From NCBI GenBank assembly GCA_022071955.1, contig JAJVIM010000011.1, positions 124,001-188,000 of the forward strand: a stretch of DNA of 64,000 bases. Reading direction: 5' to 3'. Made by a program: the position numbers and the translations under genes. The notes under the pieces were generated by a model. That model saw only the letters and a list, made by a program, of their open reading frames with translations. It did no database searches and was not told where the DNA came from. Below are positions 33,508 through 42,430 of this stretch, one piece after another (position 1 is the stretch's first letter; each line of letters opens with the position of its first letter). Origin of the DNA: Anaerolineae bacterium. Its GTDB lineage: Bacteria; Chloroflexota; Anaerolineae; 4572-78; J111.

Positions 33508-34343
33508 TTTTGGGCAAAATGGTCGGCCAGCGCCTCTTGCCACGAACGCAGGGTGATGCTCAGTTCTGCGCCGCGCAGATTGGCCAGCGGGGTAAACGGC
33601 GGCACCACCGACGGGCGCGGGTATTGGGCCAGCGTGGTTGGATTGAGCTGCACATGCTCGCGGCCGCTGAGACGCAAAATTTCGCGGGCAAAATCAAAGC
33701 GGGAGCAATAGCCGGCGTTGGTAAAATGATAAATGCCGTAAGCATGGGTTTGCACCAATTGGGCCACCGCTTTGGCCAAATCCGGGGCGTAGGTTGGGTT
33801 GCCAACCTCATCGGTCACTACCTGGAGTGCGCCGTTTTTATCGGCCGCGGCGATGATCTTTTCCGGGAACATGTGGCCGCCGCCAAACAGCCAGGCCGTC
33901 CGCACAATGTACAGGCCATCTTTTAAATAATGGGCGGCCATCTGCTCACCGGCCCGTTTGGAACTGCCGTAAGGGTTGACGGGTTGGGGCGGGTCACCTT
34001 CCAGATAGGGGCGGTCGCTGCGGCCGCTAAACACCTCGTTAGTAGAAATGAGGACCATTTGGGCGTTGCAGCGCAGGCAGGCGTGAGCCACATTTTGCGT
34101 GCCAAAGGCGTTCACGGCAAAGGCCGCGTCGGGGTCTTTGGCGCAGGCGTCCACGTTGGTCAGGGCGGCGCAGTGGATCACCAGTTCCGGGTATAAATCG
34201 CTGAGCAGGGGCACAACCGAGTGGTCAGAAATATCCAGCTCGGGGTAATCAGGGATGTCGATAATCTCGTAGCCCTGGGTGGTGAGTTCTTTGTGGAGCG
34301 CCTGGCCCAGTTGGCCGCTGGCTCCGGTAATGATTACGCGCAT
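33504..34343 (-). CDS. dTDP-4-dehydrorhamnose reductase-like SDR (RmlD/RfbD family)
   Basis: Extended short-chain dehydrogenase of 279 residues. The Rossmann motif is GASGQLG (7-13) and the catalytic pair is Y125/K129 (YGSSKRAGEQ). It matches the RmlD group, which reduces dTDP-4-keto-L-rhamnose to dTDP-L-rhamnose, but TNEVF replaces the usual TDYVF and no rmlA, rmlB or rmlC is adjacent. The start 34343 has AAGGA about 9 nt upstream; the longer frame to 34448 is not supported. It overlaps the GT2 gene (ATGA) and follows the phosphohydrolase by 25 nt. Confidence 0.88.
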   Translation of the reverse strand: MRVIITGASGQLGQALHKELTTQGYEIIDIPDYPELDISDHSVVPLLSDLYPELVIHCAALTNVDACAKDPDAAFAVNAFGTQNVAHACLRCNAQMVLISTNEVFSGRSDRPYLEGDPPQPVNPYGSSKRAGEQMAAHYLKDGLYIVRTAWLFGGGHMFPEKIIAAADKNGALQVVTDEVGNPTYAPDLAKAVAQLVQTHAYGIYHFTNAGYCSRFDFAREILRLSGREHVQLNPTTLAQYPRPSVVPPFTPLANLRGAELSITLRSWQEALADHFAQK

Positions 34344-34368
34344 ATGGGTTTGTCCTTGTGAAAAGAGT

Positions 34369-36135
34369 TTACAGGCGCAGGCCGGGTAACGCGTCAGATT
34401 TGGGCTGCGTCTGTGATTTATCCAGTGAACGACGCACCAACCCCACAAAACTGATCAACAACATAATGGGCCACGGCAGCAGCAGCCCCAATGTGGCCGC
34501 AATCATCGTTTCAAACAGGGCGTTTATCTGCCAAAAGGCAACATCCACATGGGGCAAGGCCCAGGTTACGGCCACGCCGTGCTGCCAGTAGGCCCAAAAC
34601 AGCGGCAGCGCAAAAATAAAGGTGACAAGAACACCAAAACCGTAACCGGTGCCCAGCAACGTTATCCAGTCCGGTTCATTGACCAGCATAAGCAAAATCA
34701 GAATGAACCCGCCGCCGGCCAGCAGGCTCACGGTAATTCTGCGGCCAATTGAAAAAGGCCAGTCTGCAAAACTGGTGACGGTGCTCAGCGAATATTCAAA
34801 GCCTTGCAGTTGGTACAGCACATGATACAAGCCCACCGTTAGCACCGTGGCCATCAATATCAACCCAAAATAGCGACCCCGTCGCCGCCACATTACCGCC
34901 GCCCAAACCAGCACCACAACCGCAGCCAGGGCCAACCGCGGCAACTGTTCCGCTTGGAGCTGCTGGCGGCGAACCGCGGCTATATTTGCATCGGCGGTTT
35001 GCTGGGCCAGCCGGGCCAGTTGGTACGCGCCGCTGGCATTTTTTTGGGCAAAAGCCAGTTGGGCCTGCTCCAATTCAGCGGGCAGGGGGGTGGTTGTCTC
35101 CTGGCCGGTTAAAGCGACTGAATAAGCCTGCATCAGCTCGATTCGCTGGCGGGTGAGGGCCAGTTGAGCCAGGGTGTGATCGGCCTCAGCCAGGCGGAGC
35201 ATCTCAAACAAAATACGCCCCTGAGCCAGCGAGGGCGGCGCAGCGCCCAACAGGGTGGTAATAGTTGGAGCCACATCATTGGCGGAAACATCGCTGAAGC
35301 TGCCGGGCACAACGGCGTCGCCAATCATCAGCAGCGGGCGGCGCAGCACTTCCGGCTCGGCCCCGCCGTGACCACCGGCGGCGGTAAAGCCGTGGTCGCC
35401 CAAAATAACCAACACCCGCCGGCCCAGATCGATGGATTGGTAAAGCTGGCCCAGATAGGCATCGATCTGGCCGGCCGCCTGCTGATAGGCCGGGCCGGCA
35501 GTGCCACCCTGATACTGAGCCGCGCTGGCCAGTTGAGTAAAATTAATCAGGATCAGATCGAGGCTGTTATCTTGCAGCAGCAACTGCGCGTCTTCAAAAA
35601 TAAGCTGGTCGGTTTCCGGGCCGGCCCCCTCGACAAAAAATGTCTCGTCCAGATCATTGCGCGGCGCCAATCGGCGCCAGTCTTCCGGCCCGGCCAGAGC
35701 GGTATGCAACCCGGCGGCATGAGCGGCGGCAAAAATAGAATCGCTATCGACCAGCGATAGTTCCGGCAGCGGCACATCAATGGGCGGCGCGCCGTTGATT
35801 TCGGCCGGCGCGCCGGTGATCACGCCCATTTTTGAGGTGAGCGAGTTGCTGGGTGGCTCGCCCTGAATAATGGCGCTGGCCCCGGTCTGGCTGATTTGGG
35901 TGAGGCTGGGCAGCACGTTATCTTCAAGGGTGGTTTCGCTCAACCCACTGATCACAACCACAACCACGCCGGTTGGTTTTGAAACAATCAGCGGCGAGTC
36001 ATCAAATTTAATGCCGGCTAGCGGTGACCGAAAATTTTTAATGGAGCCGTAAAACGCCTGCGTCCAGAAAAATGTCCCCAGCGCACCACAGGCCAACACA
36101 ATTATGCTTAAAATTACAGAAAAGGACTTCTTCAT
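34369..36135 (-). CDS. Membrane-anchored alkaline-phosphatase-superfamily phosphohydrolase
   Basis: Protein of 588 residues. An N-terminal helix (about 8-28) leads to an extracytoplasmic alkaline-phosphatase-fold domain (about 55-320): VVVVISGLSE near the N-terminus and LGDHGFTAAGGHGG give metal ligands of the phosphodiesterase/phosphoglycerate-mutase type. The C-terminal third has about four helices (from residue 405 on). The protein could modify envelope lipids or glycans. The ATG at 36135 lies 9 nt after an extended -10, so the message is nearly leaderless. First gene of an operon with the RmlD-like reductase and GT2 transferase. Substrate unknown. Confidence 0.85.
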   Translation of the reverse strand: MKKSFSVILSIIVLACGALGTFFWTQAFYGSIKNFRSPLAGIKFDDSPLIVSKPTGVVVVVISGLSETTLEDNVLPSLTQISQTGASAIIQGEPPSNSLTSKMGVITGAPAEINGAPPIDVPLPELSLVDSDSIFAAAHAAGLHTALAGPEDWRRLAPRNDLDETFFVEGAGPETDQLIFEDAQLLLQDNSLDLILINFTQLASAAQYQGGTAGPAYQQAAGQIDAYLGQLYQSIDLGRRVLVILGDHGFTAAGGHGGAEPEVLRRPLLMIGDAVVPGSFSDVSANDVAPTITTLLGAAPPSLAQGRILFEMLRLAEADHTLAQLALTRQRIELMQAYSVALTGQETTTPLPAELEQAQLAFAQKNASGAYQLARLAQQTADANIAAVRRQQLQAEQLPRLALAAVVVLVWAAVMWRRRGRYFGLILMATVLTVGLYHVLYQLQGFEYSLSTVTSFADWPFSIGRRITVSLLAGGGFILILLMLVNEPDWITLLGTGYGFGVLVTFIFALPLFWAYWQHGVAVTWALPHVDVAFWQINALFETMIAATLGLLLPWPIMLLISFVGLVRRSLDKSQTQPKSDALPGLRL

Positions 36136-36144
36136 TGTGGGCAA

Positions 36145-36153
36145 ATTATACCA
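36145..36153 (-). promoter_or_regulatory. Extended -10 of the phosphohydrolase operon, near-leaderless start
   Basis: TGGTATAAT on the minus strand. Transcription would begin about 3 nt before the ATG at 36135. A second similar element, TGGTATTAT, lies upstream at 36240-36248. Confidence 0.6.
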
Positions 36154-36472
36154 GTTTTCCAAATAAAACCATACACTTGTCTATAACCACAAATTCGCTT
36201 GCCATTAGGCCCGGTTTGCTGCGGCCAATTTAGCATCAGATAATACCAGTGTCTTCCGACAAAACTTTTTCATCCGGCACAATCTTGCCGGTTACAACCG
36301 CTTGCCGCTGGCCATCTACACCCCGTAATATAACCAGAATGTTGAACCTTGCCAAAACAGCGCGCTTGCTTGCGATGTCTTTGCAGATAACAGCCGGCGG
36401 CACCGGTATGCCTAACCGTGCTAAGAACAAAAAACCGGCTCAACTGGAATACAGCGGGTGTAGTCACAAACC
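36154..36472. other. Spacer without a supported gene
   Basis: About 320 nt between the phosphohydrolase promoter and the methyltransferase stop. A minus-strand frame of 64 codons (36236-36430) has no ribosome site or recognisable motif, so I do not call it. The region is less GC-rich than its flanks and holds a second possible extended -10 (36240-36248, minus strand). Confidence 0.45.
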
Positions 36473-37273
36473 TTATGGTTTAACAAAGGTGATTATATGC
36501 GCCGGCGCACTGAAGGTTACGGCGCCTTGATCGGCGACAAATGGATGCAACATCTGCTCCGCTTCATTGAGCAAAAGTTCAATCTGGGCGTCGTCGAGCA
36601 TATCCGCAAGCACCCATCCTTTTATATCGGTATAAACCCACGACGTAATCGAGGGAAATTGGGCAGTTCCGGGATGTGTCGTGATCGCGGCATTCGGAAT
36701 CCCCGCAGCACGAAACAAAGATTGAAGTTCTGGTACATTGCCTAAAATATAGGGGGCTCGCAACCCATTCGCCACCTCCTCACCAAATAGTCGCTGCAAA
36801 AGATTAACCATTACGGCATAACCCGGTGTATTTTCAAGCGTGTCCCATACGGCTACGGCAAGTCGGCCACCTGGCCGCAGCACTCGAACCATTTCCCGGA
36901 TAGCAGCCAATCTGTTTTCAAAGAACATTAACCCAAACTGACTTACCACTGCATCAAAGTTACCAGTGTCAAATGGCAAGTCTTCAGCAACACCAGACCG
37001 CCATTCAATGTGCGGAGCCTGGCGCTTTGCTACCGCCAACATTCCTTCATTTACATCAAGCCCAACAACGGCCCCGCCGGGTCTAACCCGTTCAGCAACA
37101 GTTCTGGCCAAAATCCCGGTTCCACAGGCAACATCCAGCACGCGCTGACCTGACTCTATTTTCGCCGCGTTTGCAACCGGGGTTGCCCATCGTTGAAACA
37201 GGGCGGGAACAAAAAACTCTTCGTAAACCTCAGCGGCATTACCAGTAACTTGACCTTTATCAATTTTGTTCAT
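36473..37273 (-). CDS. Class I SAM-dependent methyltransferase (UbiE/COQ5-like)
   Basis: Methyltransferase of 266 residues. The SAM site is VLDVACGTGILA (motif I, about 44-55), followed by motif II VVGLDVNEGML, motif III DLPFDTGNFDAVVSQFG and a post-motif VLRPGGRLAVAVWD. It belongs to the Methyltransf_11/25 group, which methylates small molecules such as quinone precursors; no substrate is indicated. AGAGGAG lies 4 nt before the ATG. Divergent from an HxlR regulator across a 27-nt palindrome that overlaps both promoters, so it is the likely regulated target. The pair is less GC-rich than neighbours, a possible sign of transfer. Confidence 0.92.
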   Translation of the reverse strand: MNKIDKGQVTGNAAEVYEEFFVPALFQRWATPVANAAKIESGQRVLDVACGTGILARTVAERVRPGGAVVGLDVNEGMLAVAKRQAPHIEWRSGVAEDLPFDTGNFDAVVSQFGLMFFENRLAAIREMVRVLRPGGRLAVAVWDTLENTPGYAVMVNLLQRLFGEEVANGLRAPYILGNVPELQSLFRAAGIPNAAITTHPGTAQFPSITSWVYTDIKGWVLADMLDDAQIELLLNEAEQMLHPFVADQGAVTFSAPAHIITFVKP

Positions 37274-37356
37274 TTGTCTCCTCTAACTTTCTCTTGACTC
37301 CTGAGATAAACCCAATCTGACAGAACCACCCTTAAAAAATGGCCCTCCTGAACAGC

Positions 37357-37385
37357 AGGATAGCACACCGATTTCTGGTTGACCA
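37357..37385 (-). promoter_or_regulatory. Candidate promoter of the methyltransferase gene
   Basis: Minus strand: TGCTATCCT (37357-37365) is an extended -10, with TGGTCA (37380-37385) 17 nt upstream of its hexamer. The -35 falls in the palindrome. The match is moderate. Confidence 0.4.
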
Positions 37386-37406
37386 GTTCAAATTTTGAAC
37401 TGGTCA
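37380..37406. promoter_or_regulatory. Perfect 27-nt palindrome, probable HxlR operator
   Basis: Thirteen-base arms (half-site TGACCAGTTCAAA) around a single T. It contains the -35 hexamers of both divergent promoters. HxlR-family winged-helix dimers bind such inverted repeats, so it is the likely site of autoregulation and of control of the methyltransferase. Confidence 0.7.
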
Positions 37407-37423
37407 CCGCTGCATGATAAGAT
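37395..37423 (+). promoter_or_regulatory. Promoter of the HxlR-type regulator gene
   Basis: TTGAAC (37395-37400), spacer 17 nt, TAAGAT (37418-37423) with TG one base before the hexamer. The ATG is at 37452 with GGAG upstream. The -35 is inside the palindrome. Confidence 0.7.
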
Positions 37424-37451
37424 GTATCCTGAAAAGCGGAGAGGAGAATTT

Positions 37452-38162
37452 ATGTACAAATATGGACAATATTGCCCCGTAGCCAAAGCATTGGAAATTT
37501 TGGGAGATCGATGGACATTGCTAATTGTGCGTGATATGTTAACGGGCACACGCCACTTTAATGATCTTGAACGCGGCTTGCCCGGTATATCGCGCGGATT
37601 ACTGGCTGAAAGATTACGTCGATTGCAGCAAATGGGGGTAGTAAACAAAATTGACCGGGGAAATGGTCGGCAGCGCACCGAATATCAACTATCACCAGCA
37701 GGTGAGGAATTACAGGCGGTCATCGGTTCGCTGCTTACGTGGGGCGCTCGGTGGGCCTTTAATGACCCTGAACCTGATGACCTTGATCCTATTTTGTTGC
37801 TGTGGTGGATGCGTGACCGCGTTCGCGTTGATCAACTTCCCAAACAGCGAACAGTGGTACAGTTTGACTTTAGGGGAGCAGTGAATGAAAGTTATTGGCT
37901 GGTCTTAACCAGAGAAGATGTTTCTGTTTGTCTTACTTACCCGGGATTTGAACTGGATGTGCTGATAACAGCCGATTTGGCCACATATTTCCAAATTTGG
38001 TTAGGAAGAACGCGTTTTTCTGACGCACTTAATAAAGGTCTGGTTGAAATTGATGCTATCCCCGCACTGGCTGATGCTTTTCCAGATTGGTTTGCTTACA
38101 GCTATGCCGCAGCAGCAGTGCGGGCCGTTACCGCCGAATCATCCACCATCCGTGTTTTATAA
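37452..38162 (+). CDS. HxlR-family transcriptional regulator with C-terminal SCP2-like domain
   Basis: Regulator of 236 residues. The N-terminal winged helix (about 5-100) has the HxlR signature: YCPVAKALEILGDRWTLLIV, HFNDLERGLPGISRGLLAERL and the wing TEYQLSPAGEEL. A C-terminal region (about 110-225) resembles the sterol-carrier-like domain attached to some HxlR proteins and may bind an effector. The common HxlR cysteine of redox sensors is represented by C8. GGAG lies 6 nt before ATG 37452; the longer frame from 37395 would start inside the operator. The divergent methyltransferase and the palindrome suggest it represses both genes until an effector binds. Confidence 0.93.
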   Translation: MYKYGQYCPVAKALEILGDRWTLLIVRDMLTGTRHFNDLERGLPGISRGLLAERLRRLQQMGVVNKIDRGNGRQRTEYQLSPAGEELQAVIGSLLTWGARWAFNDPEPDDLDPILLLWWMRDRVRVDQLPKQRTVVQFDFRGAVNESYWLVLTREDVSVCLTYPGFELDVLITADLATYFQIWLGRTRFSDALNKGLVEIDAIPALADAFPDWFAYSYAAAAVRAVTAESSTIRVL

Positions 38163-38471
38163 ATGTGGCTCCTGGTTTTGGCCTTCAACTTTTCAAACCG
38201 GAGCATATTTGGCATAGTGTTGCGTTTCATAAAAAATCCTCTAAAATAAAAATTCGCTTTTTTGAGTGGTTTAATCAAAACAGCATAGTTATTTTGCAGG
38301 CAGCGCCAATTTTGGAGATTCTTTAAAACAGTGTAACATATATGTTTGCGCAAGGACGATGGCCTATATTCTGTCGGGAAGCAGAATTTGGCTTTGATTT
38401 GATTGATTAAAGAAGTGAAGGAGATTTGTTTTGGGCGAAACCTGGCCCAAAGCAAGAAATGGGAACGCATA
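38163..38471. other. A/T-richer spacer without a supported gene
   Basis: About 309 nt after the HxlR gene. I find no convincing frame. An AAGGAG at 38418-38423 is not at a usable distance from an in-frame start of the next gene. A promoter for the next gene probably lies here but no clear hexamer pair stands out. Confidence 0.4.
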
Positions 38472-41400
38472 ATGGAACGCAATATTGCAGAACTCGAACG
38501 CCGGTATCAGGCTCTGCTCGGTGATTATCGCTCCGGGAAGATTGACGAGTCCGCCTTTACGGCCGAGATTGACAAGCTCCAGTTTCAGGATAACCTGGGC
38601 CGCTACTGGATGATTGGCGCTCAAACCGGAGCCTGGCATTATTACGACGGCCAAAACTGGCGGCAGGCTGATCCAAACGAAGCCGACAAGCTGCCGTTTA
38701 TGGATGCCCAGGGCCGTTACTGGCAGCGCGGGGCAAAAAGCGGCGACTGGTATTACTACCAGCCCGAAACCAATGAGTGGGTCAAACCCGGCCAAAACGA
38801 CCCCACCGGCCCCGCGGTTTCACAACCCCAACCACAGCCGCAGCCAACGGCCTACGCCCAACAACCGGCCCAGTCTGATACCGAGTTGTTTCAGGACGAT
38901 GAAGGCCGGTACTGGTCGTTGGGCGCAAAAAGCGGCCAGTGGTATTTTTACGACCACGAAGGTTGGCACCCGGCCAGCGAATTTGAAGTCCGCACCGGGC
39001 GAGTGCAGCCACAGCCGTTTCAGCAGCCCTCGATGCCGGCTCAGGGCTATCCCGGCTACGCGCAGCCGGCCTACCCGGCGCAAAATTATCCGCCGCAGCA
39101 ACCCGCACCTCACAGCGCCGAACCGCAACCGGCCTATTTCACCCCTCAACCCGGCCCGGCCCCTGCCGCTCAGGCTCCGGGTCAAACCGGTTCCTGGTTC
39201 TATTTTGATGGCAAGCAGTGGCTGCAATATTCCACCGGCGAGCCGGCCAAAGATGCGCCACCCGATCCAGCCCTGATTGTGGACCAGGACACCAAAGAGC
39301 CGGCGGCCAGAGCCAAAAAAGCCGAACCCAAAGCCGAACCGGTGGTGGCCGAATATATAGAAGAAGATGAACCTCCCGTTGAAGTTGTCGACGTTGAGGT
39401 AATTACCGTTTACGAAGCCGAACCCGACTCCCAACCGCAACCCGCCGCGGTTCAGCCAGAACCGGCCCCGCAGCCCAAACCGGCGCCGGCAACCATCCCC
39501 ATCCCGGTTACGCCCCGCCGCCAGCCAATTGTTGAAGAAGAACCCGTTCCGGCAGCCACGGCCCGCACCGCCACATCGCCGCTATCGCCCGATGAAGTAG
39601 TGCCCCGCCGAGAAAAAAGCTCGCCGGAGCTGCCGGCCAGCGGGCAGCGGCAAACCCCGCTGCAGGATAACCAGGTGGTGCCGCAGCGCAGAACGCCGGC
39701 CGCCCCACCGCCCGTAACCACAGAACCAAGCCGGCCCGGCGCGCCGCGACGGCGTTCGCAGGCAGCGCACGAACCCACCATTATTATTCCCACCGGCTCC
39801 ACTACTTCTACTCCGGCCGCGGCTCAAGCGGCCAGGCCCAGCCCGCCACCGGTAGCGCCAACGCCGGCCCAGCAAAAACGCGCCCGGGAAGATACCATGC
39901 CGATGGAGCCAATTAAAAAGCCCGAACCGGCCGCACCTGCGGCCAGCGGCGCCCGGCACCATCAGGTTACGCAACCGCTGCCGGTCATCCCGCGCACGGC
40001 CCAACCATCGGCCGAAGAGCCGTCCCAGAGCCAACGCGAACAGCGCGCCCGGCAAAAAACAGCAGAAAACATTGCCCCGCCAGTCGCTCCGGTCAAACCT
40101 GTCGAGCCAAAACAAGCAGGCGACAAAGACAAAGAGGGCTACACTCTGGGTGACATTCTGCGGGCTTTCCCCAGCACGCTCTGGACCGGAGTGGCCGGGG
40201 TAGCGGTGTTGGTCATTTTTGCCTTTATCATTATCGCCGTATTTATGTACGGCAGCGGTGTACTTGGCGCGGGCAATGTGGCCCAGGTACAACTACCCAC
40301 ACCCACCCTGCCGGCCGGCCCGCCCGATGAAACACCAACGCCTGGCCCCACGCCTACCGGCAACAGCGCCGCTCAACCGGTAGCCACGCCAACTCCGGCC
40401 ACAATGGCCAAATACAGCAGCCAGGATTTGGAAATTACACTGGAATACCCGGACACCTGGAAAACCGCCGAAAACGGCGGAGCCGCTATTTTTGCTCCCA
40501 CTGCCGCCGGGCTTGATCCCAAAGCGCTGGCCGAGACCAAAATGTTGATTGGCCAGCCGGAGAAAATTGACGCTCCTATTGCCGATATTCTCAGTGGGGT
40601 GCTGGGGCAATTTCCGCCCCAGGCCGAAACCCTCAACGAGGGCACTATCAGCATCGGCTCACAAACGTGGACCTCAACCCAGATTCGGTTTGAAGACGCG
40701 GCCGAAAACAAACAGGGCATTGCCACCATAGCCGTTACCAGCAAAGACGGCACCGGCTATTATCTGGTGGCCTCGTCGCTGGCCCAGGATTGGAACTCGG
40801 TGCAGCCGGTGTTTCAAGGGATGATCAACAGCTTCCGCTTTGGCGCGGAAAAAATAGTGGCCAAGGCCGAAACCCCCAAAGCCACAACCACATCGGCCAC
40901 GCCCAACGCCGGAACAGCGGCAACCACCGATGACGCCGCCAAAACCACGCCAACGCCCGAATCAACCCCAACTCCGGCCCCCACCGTTAGCCTTACACCC
41001 GTGGTGTACGCCATTCAATCCGGCGACACCTTGCTGGCGATTGCCAACAAATTTGGGGTAGACGTAGATTTGCTGGCCTCTGAAAACGGCATCGACAACC
41101 CGGAAAGCCTGCAAATTGGCCAGGAATTGACCATTCCCTTTACCGCCGAGGAGTTGGCCGCCTACAACAGCACCGGTAAAGCCGCCACCAGCAACAAAAC
41201 CACAGCGGCCTCCACCGCCCAGGCTACTCGGCCCGCCGATACCACCACCGCCTCAACCGAGGCCCAACCCGCGGCCGCGGCAGCCGCCACGGCAACCCCC
41301 GCGCCAGAAGCCGCCGCCGCGCCGGTGAGCGGCCGGATAGTTTACCCTGCCTTTAACAATGGCACCGGGGTGTACGATATCTGGATGGTCAATCTGGCTA

Positions 41401-42164
41401 CCGGCGAACAAACGCCAATTGCCGGTTCGGCCAGCCAACCTGCATTTAACAAAGATGGCTCACTGCTGGCGTATCGCTCGTGGGATAGAGGCACGCGCGG
41501 CATCTTCTTTAGAGACTTTATTGGCGGCCGCGGTGATATTGTCACCAAATTTGTGGAAGATGGCCTGCCGGCCTGGTCACCCGATGGGTTGAACTTTGTT
41601 TTTTCAAGCCGAAAAGAGGGTGACCGCGTCCCCAGAATTTACATTGGCAATCAGATGGGTGAAACGCCGTTTGCCATAGGTTTTCAGGGTGAATACCCCT
41701 CGGTGATGCCCGATAGCCGGTTGGTTGTAAAGGGCTGCACACCCTCTGGCGACTGTGGCCTGTTTATGCTGGGGCCGCGCGGCGGCGGGGAGAAAAAACT
41801 CAGCGACCTGCCCTCAGATACGGCTCCGGCTCCATCACCGGACGGCAGCAAAATTGCCTTTATGTCGTATGATCGCGGTGGCGCCGGCAACTGGGAAGTC
41901 TGGATAATGAACTCGGATGGCAGCAATATGCAGCGCCTCACAGAAAATGCCAGCGCCGACGGCCTGCCGGCCTGGTCGCCCGATGGCGGCAGCATCGCGT
42001 TTGTCTCCAATCGCGATGGTGTGTGGGCCACGTGGGTGATGAACGCCGATGGCAGCAACCAGCGCAAGCTGTTTGACATGAAAGGCCCGCCGGACGGCAA
42101 AGTCTTGTACGATGACTTTAACTCGCGGGGCTGGCTTGAAGAGCGCATCTCCTGGGCGCCCTGA
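38472..42164 (+). CDS. Mosaic envelope protein: GRYW repeats, Pro-rich linker, TM, LysM, TolB-like propeller
   Basis: Protein of 1230 residues. An N-terminal SHOCT-like helix (ELERRYQALLGDYRSGKIDE) is followed by three full GRYW..GA..G.W.YY modules and a fourth partial one (ending near residue 255). A very long Pro/Ala/Glu-rich disordered segment reaches a single membrane helix (about 568-592). Outside the membrane come a PsbP/DUF1795-like domain (about 640-790), a LysM domain (about 845-890, YAIQSGDTLLAIANKFGV) and TolB-like PD40 beta-propeller repeats (about 950-1225, with PAWSPDG). LysM points to peptidoglycan or glycan binding. Start ATG 38472 is preferred to a TTG at 38403, though its ribosome site is weak. 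A terminator follows. The cytoplasmic repeats are unassigned. Confidence 0.88.
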   Translation: MERNIAELERRYQALLGDYRSGKIDESAFTAEIDKLQFQDNLGRYWMIGAQTGAWHYYDGQNWRQADPNEADKLPFMDAQGRYWQRGAKSGDWYYYQPETNEWVKPGQNDPTGPAVSQPQPQPQPTAYAQQPAQSDTELFQDDEGRYWSLGAKSGQWYFYDHEGWHPASEFEVRTGRVQPQPFQQPSMPAQGYPGYAQPAYPAQNYPPQQPAPHSAEPQPAYFTPQPGPAPAAQAPGQTGSWFYFDGKQWLQYSTGEPAKDAPPDPALIVDQDTKEPAARAKKAEPKAEPVVAEYIEEDEPPVEVVDVEVITVYEAEPDSQPQPAAVQPEPAPQPKPAPATIPIPVTPRRQPIVEEEPVPAATARTATSPLSPDEVVPRREKSSPELPASGQRQTPLQDNQVVPQRRTPAAPPPVTTEPSRPGAPRRRSQAAHEPTIIIPTGSTTSTPAAAQAARPSPPPVAPTPAQQKRAREDTMPMEPIKKPEPAAPAASGARHHQVTQPLPVIPRTAQPSAEEPSQSQREQRARQKTAENIAPPVAPVKPVEPKQAGDKDKEGYTLGDILRAFPSTLWTGVAGVAVLVIFAFIIIAVFMYGSGVLGAGNVAQVQLPTPTLPAGPPDETPTPGPTPTGNSAAQPVATPTPATMAKYSSQDLEITLEYPDTWKTAENGGAAIFAPTAAGLDPKALAETKMLIGQPEKIDAPIADILSGVLGQFPPQAETLNEGTISIGSQTWTSTQIRFEDAAENKQGIATIAVTSKDGTGYYLVASSLAQDWNSVQPVFQGMINSFRFGAEKIVAKAETPKATTTSATPNAGTAATTDDAAKTTPTPESTPTPAPTVSLTPVVYAIQSGDTLLAIANKFGVDVDLLASENGIDNPESLQIGQELTIPFTAEELAAYNSTGKAATSNKTTAASTAQATRPADTTTASTEAQPAAAAAATATPAPEAAAAPVSGRIVYPAFNNGTGVYDIWMVNLATGEQTPIAGSASQPAFNKDGSLLAYRSWDRGTRGIFFRDFIGGRGDIVTKFVEDGLPAWSPDGLNFVFSSRKEGDRVPRIYIGNQMGETPFAIGFQGEYPSVMPDSRLVVKGCTPSGDCGLFMLGPRGGGEKKLSDLPSDTAPAPSPDGSKIAFMSYDRGGAGNWEVWIMNSDGSNMQRLTENASADGLPAWSPDGGSIAFVSNRDGVWATWVMNADGSNQRKLFDMKGPPDGKVLYDDFNSRGWLEERISWAP

Positions 42165-42198
42165 CCATAACCCCACGCATACAATAATCTGTTTTCAA

Positions 42199-42230
42199 CC
42201 GGAGCGGCCCAGCCGCTCCGGTTTTTGTTT
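42199..42230 (+). terminator. Rho-independent terminator
   Basis: Ten-base perfect stem (CCGGAGCGGC and complement) with a CCA loop, followed by TTTTTGTTT. It lies 35 nt after the mosaic envelope gene. Confidence 0.9.
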
Positions 42231-42400
42231 GACCACCGTCCTTGGCTACCGCCGCGCCTTGCACAGTTATCAGACCTCGTTTATTATCGCCTCACCCCTT
42301 GAATACTTTTTTATCCCGGGCAATACCTGCCCCGCAGTCCGGCAACCGGACACTTGCGCTGCAAACAGGCAATTTGGTTTTGGTGCCAGCGGTGGGCCAA

Positions 42401-42409
42401 TGGTACAAT
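42401..42409 (+). promoter_or_regulatory. Extended -10 upstream of polytopic membrane gene
   Basis: TGGTACAAT, 21 nt before the ATG at 42431. No good -35. No Shine-Dalgarno lies between. Confidence 0.4.
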
Positions 42410-42430
42410 TCAAAATCAACTCAAAAAACC

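Noticed and set aside
36236..36430. 64-codon minus-strand gene
   Set aside because: No ribosome site, no motif, and overlapping frames of similar length; not distinguishable from chance.
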